Shown here one piece after another: positions 33,865-41,878 of a DNA stretch of 64,000 nt. The DNA comes from Candidatus Poribacteria bacterium. GTDB lineage: Bacteria; Poribacteria; WGA-4E; WGA-3G. The translations under genes were made by a program, and so were the position numbers. The notes beneath the pieces are model-generated. The model saw only the letters and a list, made by a program, of their open reading frames with translations, was not told where the DNA came from and did no database searches. Each line of letters starts with the position of its first letter. Position 1 is the first letter of the stretch. The stretch covers positions 124,001-188,000 of the forward strand of contig JAAXGN010000044.1 of the NCBI GenBank assembly GCA_012267415.1, written 5' to 3'.

Positions 33865-35322
33865 GTGCGAGGTTTTATTATATGTATTAATGTTTTCATG
33901 CTGATGCTAAACGGATTTGCAGCAGATACACCAACTGTGCCCGCATTTCCAGGGGCAGAAGGTTACGGTGCTGTAACACGCGGTGGTAGAGGCGGAAAAG
34001 TTATCTTGGTGACAAATCTGAACGACTCCGGTCCAGGCAGCTTGCGAGCAGCAGTGAGAACTGAGGGGCCACGTATAGTCATCTTCACAGTTTCGGGGAC
34101 TATCACGCTTGAAAGTAAATTGAGAATCGCCGATCCCTATATCACCATTGCAGGGCAGACGGCTCCAGGGGATGGTATTTGCATTAGAAGATATCCGCTT
34201 TTAATTAATACCAACGAAGTTATTATCAGGTATATAAGGGTCAGATTGGGAGATGAAACGGATGATGATTCAGATGCTATATCAAGCGATCGGCGCAAGA
34301 ACATTATCCTTGACCATGTCTCAGCAAGCTGGAGTATAGATGAAACAGTATCTATCTACTATTGCGAAAATGTAACAATTCAATGGTGTCTGATATCAGA
34401 AAGTTTACGCTTTGCTGGACACGCCAAAGGTGCACATGGATTTGGTGGTATATGGGGGTCAAACCGTAGCACATATCATCATAATTTATTTGCACACCAT
34501 AGCAGTCGCACTCCCCTTTTTGCTCTTGGTTGCGGATACAACGATTTCAGAAATAATGTGATATACAACTGGGGTTACAACAGTGCCCACGGTGGCGGCA
34601 AGCAACACCCAGACGATGAGAGGTTTAACTTTACTGTTGTAAACATGGTAGCAAATTACTACAAACCGGGCCCTGCGACGCGCCCTGGCAAGTGGTCTTA
34701 CCGAATTATTAATCCATTTTCGAATAATTCAGACGACAATTTTGGTAAATGGTTCGTTGCTGAAAATGTTGTCCATGGCAATCCTGCAGTTACGGCTAAC
34801 AATTGGGATGGTGGTGTGCAGCCTGCTGGTGGCAATTCACATATTCCAAAATTAAAACTCTATCAACCTTTTGACGCTGTCCCTATCAACCAGCAAACCG
34901 CTGAAGAGGCATATCGTGCTGTTCTTGAGAGTGTAGGTGCTTCATTACCCAAACGTGATTCAATAGATACCCGTATCGTGGATGAAACCCGTAATGGCTA
35001 TGCAACTTATGAAGGGACAACATACAAAAATAGGTGGCCCGTGCCTGATAAATCAAAAAAATGCGGTATTATTGACTCACAGAAAGATGTTGGCGGATGG
35101 CCCGAACTCAAGAGTCTACCTGCACCTACCGATAGTGATGGCGACGGCATGCCAGACAGATGGGAGATGCAATACAAGTTAGACCCACAGGACCCTTCTG
35201 ATACCGCAAAAGACAACGATAAAGACGGATACACCAACATTGAGGAATATCTTAACGGTACTGATCCGACTGAGTTTGTGGACTATACAAAGCCTGAGAA
35301 TAATGTAAACACATTGAAGTAA
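33865..35322 (+). CDS. Secreted pectate lyase-like protein with calcium-binding repeats
   Basis: This 485-residue protein has a signal peptide (about 1-20), then FPGAEGYGAVTRGGRGGKV and LNDSGPGSLRAAV. That opening is typical of polysaccharide-lyase-family-1-like right-handed beta-helix proteins. The helix runs to about 330. The C-terminal part contains DSDGDGMPDRWE and DNDKDGYTNIEEYLNGTDP (about 423-465), calcium-binding loops of the thrombospondin type 3/dockerin-like kind. PL1 enzymes cleave pectate by beta-elimination outside the cell; the true glycan here is unknown. The start is GTG 33865. A promoter-like block shared with the gene at 37927 precedes it. The convergent PAP2 gene ends five bases past its stop. 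Confidence 0.8.
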   Translation: MRGFIICINVFMLMLNGFAADTPTVPAFPGAEGYGAVTRGGRGGKVILVTNLNDSGPGSLRAAVRTEGPRIVIFTVSGTITLESKLRIADPYITIAGQTAPGDGICIRRYPLLINTNEVIIRYIRVRLGDETDDDSDAISSDRRKNIILDHVSASWSIDETVSIYYCENVTIQWCLISESLRFAGHAKGAHGFGGIWGSNRSTYHHNLFAHHSSRTPLFALGCGYNDFRNNVIYNWGYNSAHGGGKQHPDDERFNFTVVNMVANYYKPGPATRPGKWSYRIINPFSNNSDDNFGKWFVAENVVHGNPAVTANNWDGGVQPAGGNSHIPKLKLYQPFDAVPINQQTAEEAYRAVLESVGASLPKRDSIDTRIVDETRNGYATYEGTTYKNRWPVPDKSKKCGIIDSQKDVGGWPELKSLPAPTDSDGDGMPDRWEMQYKLDPQDPSDTAKDNDKDGYTNIEEYLNGTDPTEFVDYTKPENNVNTLK

Positions 35323-35327
35323 CGCTT

Positions 35328-35939
35328 CTAAAACTCCCACTTCAACAAGGTCACGCGGTTGTGCCAAACCAATACCCCCATTGTTGTTCCAATTGCTGCA
35401 CCTGCTAATACGTCTGACGCATAATGCCGCCCAAGATAGATACGCGAGAAACCGACCAATCCTGCACCAATATACAGTGGAATTCGCCACTTCGGATAAC
35501 GGTAGCCTAAAATTGTCGCTGCACTGAACGCAATCGTCGCGTGTCCTGATGGTAGTGACGGATTCCCAAGCGTATCATCAAGTGGACGTTTCCTGCGAAT
35601 CACATGTTTCAACCCGTACGTCATAACGCCCGCGCTGATATATGTTGAGGATAACAACTTTCCCGTGTTCCGATGGTCCTCGTCTCCGTAAGCCATCAGC
35701 AAGATAGATAATCCCATTATTGAGCGATAATGTCCTGCTTCCGAGATACCATCCATTATCGTCCACATCGGTTCGTTAGGGGGTGGTGTATCATAGAAAC
35801 GGTCAAAGAGTTGCTGATCCCATCGGGAGAGAAAAGTGTCAGCGTCTGCCTCTAAACCGGATATAAACAACACAAGAAACAGCACGTAGATTATTGATAC
35901 CTGTTTTAAACGGTATGGATTGGATGAATTCAATTGCAA
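35328..35939 (-). CDS. PAP2-superfamily membrane phosphatase
   Basis: A 203-residue PAP2 (acid phosphatase/lipid phosphatase) protein. All three motifs are present: KHVIRRKRP, then PSLPSGHAT with the catalytic His, then SRIYLGRHYASDVLAG. Hydrophobic helices at about 12-30, 75-95, 140-158 and 165-190 place it in the membrane. Such enzymes dephosphorylate undecaprenyl diphosphate, phosphatidic acid or related lipids. The start is probably the TTG at 35937-35939 with GAAGG before it; no better ATG fits. A 66-base piece of this gene is duplicated at 40139-40204. It converges with the pectate-lyase-like gene, and the sulfatase gene stands upstream on the same strand. Confidence 0.85.
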   Translation of the reverse strand: MQLNSSNPYRLKQVSIIYVLFLVLFISGLEADADTFLSRWDQQLFDRFYDTPPPNEPMWTIMDGISEAGHYRSIMGLSILLMAYGDEDHRNTGKLLSSTYISAGVMTYGLKHVIRRKRPLDDTLGNPSLPSGHATIAFSAATILGYRYPKWRIPLYIGAGLVGFSRIYLGRHYASDVLAGAAIGTTMGVLVWHNRVTLLKWEF

Positions 35940-35961
35940 TTACCTTCTTTATATAGTGGGG

Positions 35962-37410
35962 TTACCACGGTGCTTGACGTTCGGGTAGCGGATCCACTGT
36001 CCACGCCATCCGATGGATAAGCCGTTCTTGCATTTCCAGTTTAACATCCTTGTAATCCGAATGATCCCAAAGGTTGTGTGTTTCCTGTGGGTCTTCTAAC
36101 AGATCGTAGAGTTCCCCACCATCTGTGCCGTGTGCTACGACTAACTTATACCGTTCACTTCGTACCATCGTAGCGTTTGCTGCAGGTTCACGGTGCCACG
36201 GCATTGCGTTGTAATACTCACAGTAGACATCATCGCAGTGGCTATCCAGACTCTTTTCACCTGTTAACATCGGTAGAAGACTTTGTCCTTGCATACCAGC
36301 GTAACGTTCTAAACCCCTTGCCTCCAAAAGTGTCGGTGCTAAATCTACTAATTCCACCAGAGCATCTGAACGTTCTCCGTTATTTAGCATCCCTGGTCCT
36401 GAGATAATGAGAGGCACTCGGATAGCGGGTTCATAGAAATAGGGTCCTTTCAGATAGATGCCATGATCACCAAGCATCTCCCCGTGGTCTGATGTGAAGA
36501 TTACAATTGTGTTTTCTCTCTGTCCCTTTTCATCTAAAAAACCGAGCAATCGTCCAACCTGTGTGTCAATAACATCAATCATAGCCCAATATGCGGCGGT
36601 TACCCAACGGTAATCTGTTTCACTCATTTCTCGGTAACGGAATCCAGACCCGCCACCATACGCACCACCGTGGTCAATCTGTTGCCAAATCGGTTTATTC
36701 TCAAGTTCGCCTTCAACATAGTTTGGGAGTGGGATGTCGTCCAATATGTCTCTGTATCGCTCTAACGCTTCAACTGGAGGGTCAAAGGCATGGTGCGGAT
36801 CAAACATATTGACTGAAAACAGCCACGGTTGTTTAAATCTTGATGCGCTGCCGATAAAAGACATTGCGCGTTCAACGCTCCATGTGGTTTGACTATGCTC
36901 CTCTGATGGGATCACGCGAACATATTTTGAATCAGCAAACGGTGTGCTATCTCTTCGTATGCCTTTTTCCGTGAGCCACTGAATGTAATCGTGTGTGGAC
37001 CAAGTATCCGCCGGATCGTGTGACCAGAAGAATTGGTCATAACCGTCGTCAATCCGTTGCTCTGTTCCCTTGCAAACACGCGGGTTGCACGGGGCAAGGT
37101 GAAGTTTTCCTGCTAAACCACACACATAACCAGCATCTTGTAGTATTTTCGTTACAAGGACTTCATCTGGTGGAATAGCTTGTCCATTTTGTCTGCATCT
37201 TGTTGTACGAGGATAACGTCCAGTGAGAAAACTGGCTCTACTCGGTGTACAGACAGGACTTTGGGAATAGGCATGTTCAAATAGCACACCTTGTTGTGCA
37301 AGTTTATCCAAATTTGGGGTTTGCACATAAGGGTTCCCATAGCAACCGAGGGTATCAAATCGTTGTTGGTCGGTACATATCCAGAGTATATTGGGAGGGT
37401 TTTCATGCAT
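35962..37410 (-). CDS. Type I sulfatase
   Basis: A 482-residue sulfatase of the alkaline phosphatase superfamily. CTPSR places the formylglycine precursor at Cys54 and Arg at 58. The metal-binding Asp is in ICTDQQ near residue 13, and FTSDHGEMLGDHG is the second ligand cluster. There is no signal peptide, as in the sulfatase at 11.4 kb, though it is only distantly related to that one, with a different insertion pattern. The ester hydrolysed (sulfated polysaccharide, glycosaminoglycan or small sulfate) is not predictable. It lies 22 bases upstream of the PAP2 gene on the same strand. The sulfatase-plus-lyase-like neighbourhood fits use of sulfated marine or sponge-matrix glycans, which is inference. 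Confidence 0.88.
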   Translation of the reverse strand: MHENPPNILWICTDQQRFDTLGCYGNPYVQTPNLDKLAQQGVLFEHAYSQSPVCTPSRASFLTGRYPRTTRCRQNGQAIPPDEVLVTKILQDAGYVCGLAGKLHLAPCNPRVCKGTEQRIDDGYDQFFWSHDPADTWSTHDYIQWLTEKGIRRDSTPFADSKYVRVIPSEEHSQTTWSVERAMSFIGSASRFKQPWLFSVNMFDPHHAFDPPVEALERYRDILDDIPLPNYVEGELENKPIWQQIDHGGAYGGGSGFRYREMSETDYRWVTAAYWAMIDVIDTQVGRLLGFLDEKGQRENTIVIFTSDHGEMLGDHGIYLKGPYFYEPAIRVPLIISGPGMLNNGERSDALVELVDLAPTLLEARGLERYAGMQGQSLLPMLTGEKSLDSHCDDVYCEYYNAMPWHREPAANATMVRSERYKLVVAHGTDGGELYDLLEDPQETHNLWDHSDYKDVKLEMQERLIHRMAWTVDPLPERQAPW

Positions 37411-37483
37411 CGTATTACGTTCTTCCGTTTTTCTCCATTATAGACGTTTAGGGGAAAGGTGTCAACATAAGAATAATCAGAGA

Positions 37484-37829
37484 GGTGTGTAAAGTTTTTG
37501 TCACTGGAATTCCTCTGGCATGTAGAAGTTATGTTGTCTTTTGATTGTGCTAAACATCCTTGATCCATCATTACCTCTTTCCGTACATCAAACATCGTGA
37601 TATAGCCGTAGCACATTCATCTTGATTGTGCTTCTTTGGACAACAACTATCTTTCAAGGCACCTCTCTGCACAACATTGATAAGACCGAATGCTGAGCAG
37701 ATACATTATCGCGTGGGTTGACGTGCTTCGTTGCACAATCAAGATGAATGTGCTACGGATTGATGACGCTAAATGCTGAGCAGATACTTTTTTGTTCATC
37801 CTGACGTCATGCCAAAAACTTTACACATC
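37484..37829. mobile_element. MITE-like element, GGTGTGTAAA terminal repeats, copy II
   Basis: The element begins GGTGTGTAAAGTTTTTGTCA and ends CCAAAAACTTTACACATCC, an inverted pair related to copies I and III. Inside are the 26-base inverted arms 37606-37631 and 37733-37758. It fills most of the 516-base spacer 37411-37926. The left 70 bases hold nothing recognisable, and the right 97 hold a promoter-like block shared with the 33.8 kb spacer. Confidence 0.55.
37606..37758. repeat. 26-bp perfect inverted repeat, GTAGCACATTCATC type
   Basis: The arms 37606-37631 (CCGTAGCACATTCATCTTGA and onward) and 37733-37758 are exact reverse complements, 101 bases apart. They belong to the GTAGCACA...GATTGTGC family also found at 14154-14240 and 43350-43421. 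It is nested in the MITE-like copy II, so insertion of one repeat into another is likely. Confidence 0.7.
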
Positions 37830-37844
37830 CTAAGGCAATTTTTA

Positions 37845-37873
37845 TTTGTGATTTATCTTCGTCTGTGGTAGAT
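37845..37873 (+). promoter_or_regulatory. Promoter-like block before the gene at 37927
   Basis: TTGTGA (37845-37850) and TAGATT (37868-37873) are 17 bases apart, and TATAAT lies two bases further on. The whole block, including TTCGTCTGTGGTAGATTATA, is nearly identical to 33773-33801, which precedes an unrelated gene. Confidence 0.5.
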
Positions 37874-37926
37874 TATAATATAAACGATTAAAGTTGAAAT
37901 TTACTGGAAAATAAACACTAAAGTAA

Positions 37927-38508
37927 ATGTCTAAAGAAGAAAATGGAAAAGCCAGAGATATCATAAAGAAGTGGATGCCTATAGGAATTTGGATTGCCGC
38001 AGCAATGATTGTCCCTTATTGGTTATGGATAGATGAAAAGAAATCATTACAATCCTCTCTGCTCAATATAAGTGCCTTAATACCACTCTTTTTGTTATTA
38101 TCAACACTATTCATAGAATTAGGAGGATATATAATGTCTGGAATTATGATGGCGGAAAGACTATGGAAAGAAAGAAAAGAGAGGATCCGCAAGGAGAATA
38201 TCGCTTCAGTCATATCACCACTTGCGGTACGTGTCGCCACTGGTTTTATTCTTGAACATGATTCTGAGCTTGGGAACAAATCAGATGCAGATTTGTTGGA
38301 GATGATAAATGCGTTTGGGACAAACAAAACATTTGATATAGCCGCAGATCTTGCTGACAAAGATATTTTGGAATTTGTCAACAGCATTAACCATGAAAGA
38401 CGGGCTAACCGGATAGCAGTTAAAATCTCTGACCTGATGGTAAATGAAGATTTTGCAAATTATGTTATTTCTTTGGTAAAAGAAAATCAAGATATGCATA
38501 TTGAGTGA
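37927..38508 (+). CDS. Hypothetical protein with N-terminal membrane helices
   Basis: I do not recognise this 193-residue protein. It starts with a basic segment and two hydrophobic helices (WMPIGIWIAAAMIVPYWLWI at about 16-35, and ISALIPLFLLLSTLFIELGG at about 48-67), then a soluble, helical C-terminal half of about 115 residues rich in Lys and Glu. A perfect AGGAGG ribosome site at 38121-38126 stands seven bases before an in-frame ATG at 38134. A shorter soluble product, starting MSGIMMAERLWKERK and about 124 residues long, is therefore possible or even the main product. No Shine-Dalgarno site is seen before ATG 37927. A copy of the ribosome-site segment lies downstream at 38681-38738. Confidence 0.5.
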   Translation: MSKEENGKARDIIKKWMPIGIWIAAAMIVPYWLWIDEKKSLQSSLLNISALIPLFLLLSTLFIELGGYIMSGIMMAERLWKERKERIRKENIASVISPLAVRVATGFILEHDSELGNKSDADLLEMINAFGTNKTFDIAADLADKDILEFVNSINHERRANRIAVKISDLMVNEDFANYVISLVKENQDMHIE

Positions 38509-38741
38509 AACTATTGAGATCCGAGTTCTCTGAGGAGACGAAAACCTACGCGCTAAACATCTCCCACATGAGTGGGATAAATATTATTAAAGAAACGTCA
38601 ATGTTCCGCAGTAACCAAGCACCAGCGGTGCGAAAGGTGTATAGAAAACATCTACAGAAAAATACTGAAATTGTCCAAACTATAGTAGAATTAGGAGGAT
38701 ATATCATGTCTGGAATTATGATGACGGAAAGACTAACGTAA
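38505..38741 (+). pseudogene. Decayed duplicate carrying a copy of the upstream gene's internal ribosome site
   Basis: The segment 38681-38738 repeats about 55-60 bases of the upstream gene (around 38108-38166), including TTAGGAGGATATAT, the following ATG and the codons for MSGIMM-ERL. It then runs into a stop after 11 codons. The larger 78-residue frame through it starts at a GTG overlapping the previous stop and contains little else recognisable. I read it as a partial tandem duplication in decay rather than a gene. The rest of 38509-38779 is otherwise empty. Confidence 0.45.
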
Positions 38742-38779
38742 AATCTATCAGTTAAGGTGAAGAATAAGCAAAGGTAATC

Positions 38780-39175
38780 GTGGAATTAAAAATTTGCACT
38801 CTCGGAATCTTGTTCAGGAATGGAAAAATCCTGTTGGGTAAAAGAACTAAACACCGAACTTCTTATCCCAATGTCTGGGATATGATTGGTGGACACTGCG
38901 AAAATGGTGAAACACTAACACAGACCCTCATCAGGGAATTGCAGGAAGAAATCGGTGTTACACCAATTCAGTTTGAACACATCTCAACCCTATTGGATTC
39001 CAACAACGACCACACCTATCATGTATTTGTCGTAACGGATTGGAAAGGTGAACCCGAAAGTCTACAGCCAGAAGAGCACTCAATAATCGAATGGTTTGGA
39101 ATCAATGAGGCGTTGGAATTGGAACTTGCCTTACCTGAATATCGTGAATTATTCATCAGTATGGAAAACAACTGA
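38780..39175 (+). CDS. NUDIX hydrolase (MutT-like)
   Basis: This is a 131-residue NUDIX protein. The signature G-x5-E-x7-R-E-x2-E-E-x-G is complete in GGHCENGETLTQTLIRELQEEIG (about 38-60), with the metal-binding glutamates in RELQEEIG. The family hydrolyses nucleoside diphosphates linked to another group, such as 8-oxo-dGTP, NDP-sugars or dinucleoside polyphosphates, in the cytoplasm. The substrate cannot be told from these residues. The start is GTG 38780, and the preceding AAGGTAATC supplies a weak ribosome site. Neighbours are a decayed duplicate upstream and a PhyH gene downstream, with no evident pathway link. Family call secure, function open. Confidence 0.9.
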   Translation: MELKICTLGILFRNGKILLGKRTKHRTSYPNVWDMIGGHCENGETLTQTLIRELQEEIGVTPIQFEHISTLLDSNNDHTYHVFVVTDWKGEPESLQPEEHSIIEWFGINEALELELALPEYRELFISMENN

Positions 39176-39289
39176 TTATATCACACACCGATATCAACAT
39201 TGAACAGGAAAGGTTCTTTCTATCGTGTGTGAAAGCCATTATTGCGCTGCACATGTAAAATCAATTATTTAAAAACAATTGAGGGAACT

Positions 39290-40126
39290 ATGGAACAACA
39301 TAAACTTCATTATAAAATGATGAACAAATTCAATCCGTATGGAGAGACGGGAGAGCACTGGGAAGTGGACGTACATGCCACTCCCGAAGAGTTGCAAACA
39401 TTTGCTGAGATAGGCTATCTCATTCGAGAGGGACTCTTTCAAGGTAAAGCACTCCAAAAACTGCAAGATGCCTTGGGTCGTTTGGAAGATCGGGAATGGG
39501 AAAAACGAGATAGTGCTATTGCGGGAAAAAAGGGGTGGGGTTTCATCCCTCGTCATCTTATGGATAAGGATGAAGTATTTCTTGAACTCTTGAAATTCCA
39601 ACCGACTTTATCAATTGCACGAGCAATGATGGGACCACTCGTCCGTCTGCGTGGTTTAAGCGCACGTATCACATATCCGGGTGATGGTCGGGAACACCAA
39701 ACACCGTGGCACCAACACATGCGAGTGATACCAAATCCAATTCCGCCATGGTTTTCCCGTCCACACTGCATTGATTGCCTCATCTACCTTGACGATTTGA
39801 ATGAAGATACAGGAGCCGTCGCTGTTGTCCCGGGTTCCCACGACTGGTTAGAAAAATCACCACCGACTGTACACGAACCTTTAGAAGGTGAAGTCGAACT
39901 ACGGGTGAAAGCTGGTGGTGGAGTCTTGATCCACGGCAATCTCTGGCATCGGGGGCTGCCAACACTACACACCAAGCGACGCATGTTAATTTTAAGCTAT
40001 ACACCGACATGGTTGCGGAAATCGCCACACGGTGGTGCACAACCTGAAGATGGGTTAACCCACGCTTTTCTTGAAAATGCTGATCAGGAAGAACGGATGC
40101 TGTTAGGAATGGGGGGATATTCCTAA
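39290..40126 (+). CDS. PhyH-family dioxygenase with atypical metal-ligand motif
   Basis: A 278-residue protein of the phytanoyl-CoA dioxygenase family. GYLIREG opens the fold, ITYPGDG precedes the metal site, AVAVVPGSHDWLEKSP is the usual loop, and GGGVLIHGNLWHRG holds the distal His, with Arg in HTKRRM as the 2-oxoglutarate ligand. The proximal motif reads PWHQHMR: the normal H-x-D is H-x-H here, so one carboxylate ligand is replaced by His. That could alter the chemistry, or another acidic residue could serve instead. ATG 39290 has GAGGGA before it; the in-frame extension to 39242 is rejected. It is followed by a fragment of the PAP2 gene on the other strand. Confidence 0.8.
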   Translation: MEQHKLHYKMMNKFNPYGETGEHWEVDVHATPEELQTFAEIGYLIREGLFQGKALQKLQDALGRLEDREWEKRDSAIAGKKGWGFIPRHLMDKDEVFLELLKFQPTLSIARAMMGPLVRLRGLSARITYPGDGREHQTPWHQHMRVIPNPIPPWFSRPHCIDCLIYLDDLNEDTGAVAVVPGSHDWLEKSPPTVHEPLEGEVELRVKAGGGVLIHGNLWHRGLPTLHTKRRMLILSYTPTWLRKSPHGGAQPEDGLTHAFLENADQEERMLLGMGGYS

Positions 40127-40138
40127 AGCTCAGGAGTA

Positions 40139-40204
40139 ATTTTCCCGTGTTCTGATGCTCCTCATCTCCATAAGCCATCAGCAAGATAGATAATCCCATT
40201 ACTG
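40139..40204 (-). pseudogene. 66-base duplicated fragment of the PAP2 gene
   Basis: This piece matches 35657-35722 inside the PAP2 gene, with about five substitutions, in the same orientation. It contains CATAAGCCATCAGCAAGATA and would encode MGLSILLMAYGDE. Only this internal part of the gene is present, without motifs or ends. It lies just behind the second PhyH gene, in the 188-base spacer before CotH. It is a remnant of a small duplication or gene conversion. Confidence 0.6.
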
Positions 40205-40314
40205 ATTTAATTTGCGTTTAACAACTCTATTCTGATATACTGATATACAACGCATTTCTATATTACAGAATTAACCATTCTGTATCCTTTTTCTAACCGA
40301 GGTTTTCGCCAACA

Positions 40315-41811
40315 ATGAATCGTATTAGAAAGGTCATGTCGCTGCTCTTGTGTGGTCTTTTGCTATCCACTTTTGTCAGCTGCTTTCCTGACAAGCCACC
40401 TCCCCCACAGAAAACAAGTAGATTAGAGAGTCGACAAACAAATAGATTCGAGAGTCGACGTGCTGTTAGATCCAGACAAGGTTCCTATAGTCGTCCAATC
40501 GCAAGTACCCCACTGAGCGGTCCCTGGAAACATAAATCCAATTTACCACTTGTCATTATTGATACAAATGGCAGATGGATACCTGATGATCCTAAAGTAC
40601 CAGCACAATTGAAGATTATTTACGATGAGTCTGGTGGAAAAAACAGTTTGGATAGTTCTCATATCCATTTTGAAGGTAAAATCGGCATAGAACTTAGAGG
40701 AAAGACCTCACAAGGATTTCCGAAAAGACAATACGGGTTTGAGTTTCAGGACAAACAGGGGAACGATAAAGATGTATCTATCTTCGGTTTACCCGCAGAA
40801 TCGGATTGGATACTCCACGGTCCATATTCCGACAAAACATTGATGCGGAACTACCTCGCATTTGAATTTAGCAACAGAATCGGTAGATATGCAAGCAGAA
40901 CGCAATTTGTTGAGGTGTTCCTTAATGATGATAGAGATAAGGAAATACAAGCGAAACATTATGTAGGTGTTTATCTGCTCTTAGAAAAGATCAAACGTGG
41001 GACGCATCGCGTTGACATTAAATCGCTGAAACCTACCCATAATGAACCACCTGAAATCACTGGCGGCTACATCATCAAAATTGACAAAATAGATCATTAC
41101 GATTCCTACTTCTTTACGCACCGCGGAACACAACTGACTCTTGTTTATCCGAAAAGGAATGAGATTACGTTTGCTCAGAAAACATGGATTCGTAACTATA
41201 TGAACAAGTTTGAAACAGTGTTAGCTGGACCAGACTTTAAAGACCCTGAGAAAGGATATGCAAAATACATTGACATAGATTCGCACATTGATCATTTTAT
41301 TATCAATGAACTTTTCAAGAATACGGATGGATTTCGTTTCAGTGCATATATGTATATAGATAGAGATGGCAAATTACAGGCGGGACCTGTCTGGGATTTT
41401 AATCTATCAATGGGAAATACGGTCTTCCACAACTCTTGGACAACTTATGACTGGTTGATATATACGAATCCTGTTCCATTCTGGTGGCATCGCTTAGTAT
41501 CTGATGCAAACTTCAAACAGAAACTTGTCGAACGGTGGAAAGAACTCAGGAAAAACGAACTCGCTACATCAGCAATCATCAACGAAGTTGATCAGACCGT
41601 TCAATACCTTTCTGAAGCACAAAAACGCAACTTCAATAGATGGCGAGTATTAGGTCGAGCAACATTTGGCAACCCTGGACCAGGATATCCAACATATCAT
41701 CAGGAAGTAGAAGAAATGAAAATGTGGTTGAAAACACGTATCAAGTGGATGGATGAGAATATAGAACGCCTTCCACAAAAGTATAGTTACTCAAGAAAAT
41801 ATCGTTACTAA
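40315..41811 (+). CDS. CotH kinase family lipoprotein
   Basis: This 498-residue protein has a lipoprotein signal ending FVSC (Cys23), then a Ser/Arg-rich linker to about residue 65. The CotH domain (about 75-430) is recognised by IELRGKTSQGFPKRQYGFEF, LPAESDWILHGPYSDKTLMRNYLAF, YVGVYLLLEKIKRG and GPVWDFNLSMGN. CotH of Bacillus is an atypical protein kinase that phosphorylates spore coat proteins, and family members in Gram-negative bacteria are surface proteins of unknown targets. The conserved Asp in WDFNLS is the expected magnesium ligand. A beta-helix protein gene follows 67 bases on. A surface or extracellular modification role is inference. Confidence 0.85.
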   Translation: MNRIRKVMSLLLCGLLLSTFVSCFPDKPPPPQKTSRLESRQTNRFESRRAVRSRQGSYSRPIASTPLSGPWKHKSNLPLVIIDTNGRWIPDDPKVPAQLKIIYDESGGKNSLDSSHIHFEGKIGIELRGKTSQGFPKRQYGFEFQDKQGNDKDVSIFGLPAESDWILHGPYSDKTLMRNYLAFEFSNRIGRYASRTQFVEVFLNDDRDKEIQAKHYVGVYLLLEKIKRGTHRVDIKSLKPTHNEPPEITGGYIIKIDKIDHYDSYFFTHRGTQLTLVYPKRNEITFAQKTWIRNYMNKFETVLAGPDFKDPEKGYAKYIDIDSHIDHFIINELFKNTDGFRFSAYMYIDRDGKLQAGPVWDFNLSMGNTVFHNSWTTYDWLIYTNPVPFWWHRLVSDANFKQKLVERWKELRKNELATSAIINEVDQTVQYLSEAQKRNFNRWRVLGRATFGNPGPGYPTYHQEVEEMKMWLKTRIKWMDENIERLPQKYSYSRKYRY

Positions 41812-41878
41812 GATTTTTATGAAGATTAAGTAATTAAAACGAAGGTAACTTATGATCAACTATTGATAGGAGAAAACC

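Noticed and set aside
37152-37616. Minus-strand frame of 154 codons overlapping the start of the second sulfatase
   Set aside because: It is in another frame than the sulfatase and runs through repeat sequence; no recognisable domain.
39780-40199. 139-codon minus-strand frame under the second PhyH gene
   Set aside because: Only its first about 27 residues come from the PAP2 fragment; the rest is antisense of the dioxygenase.
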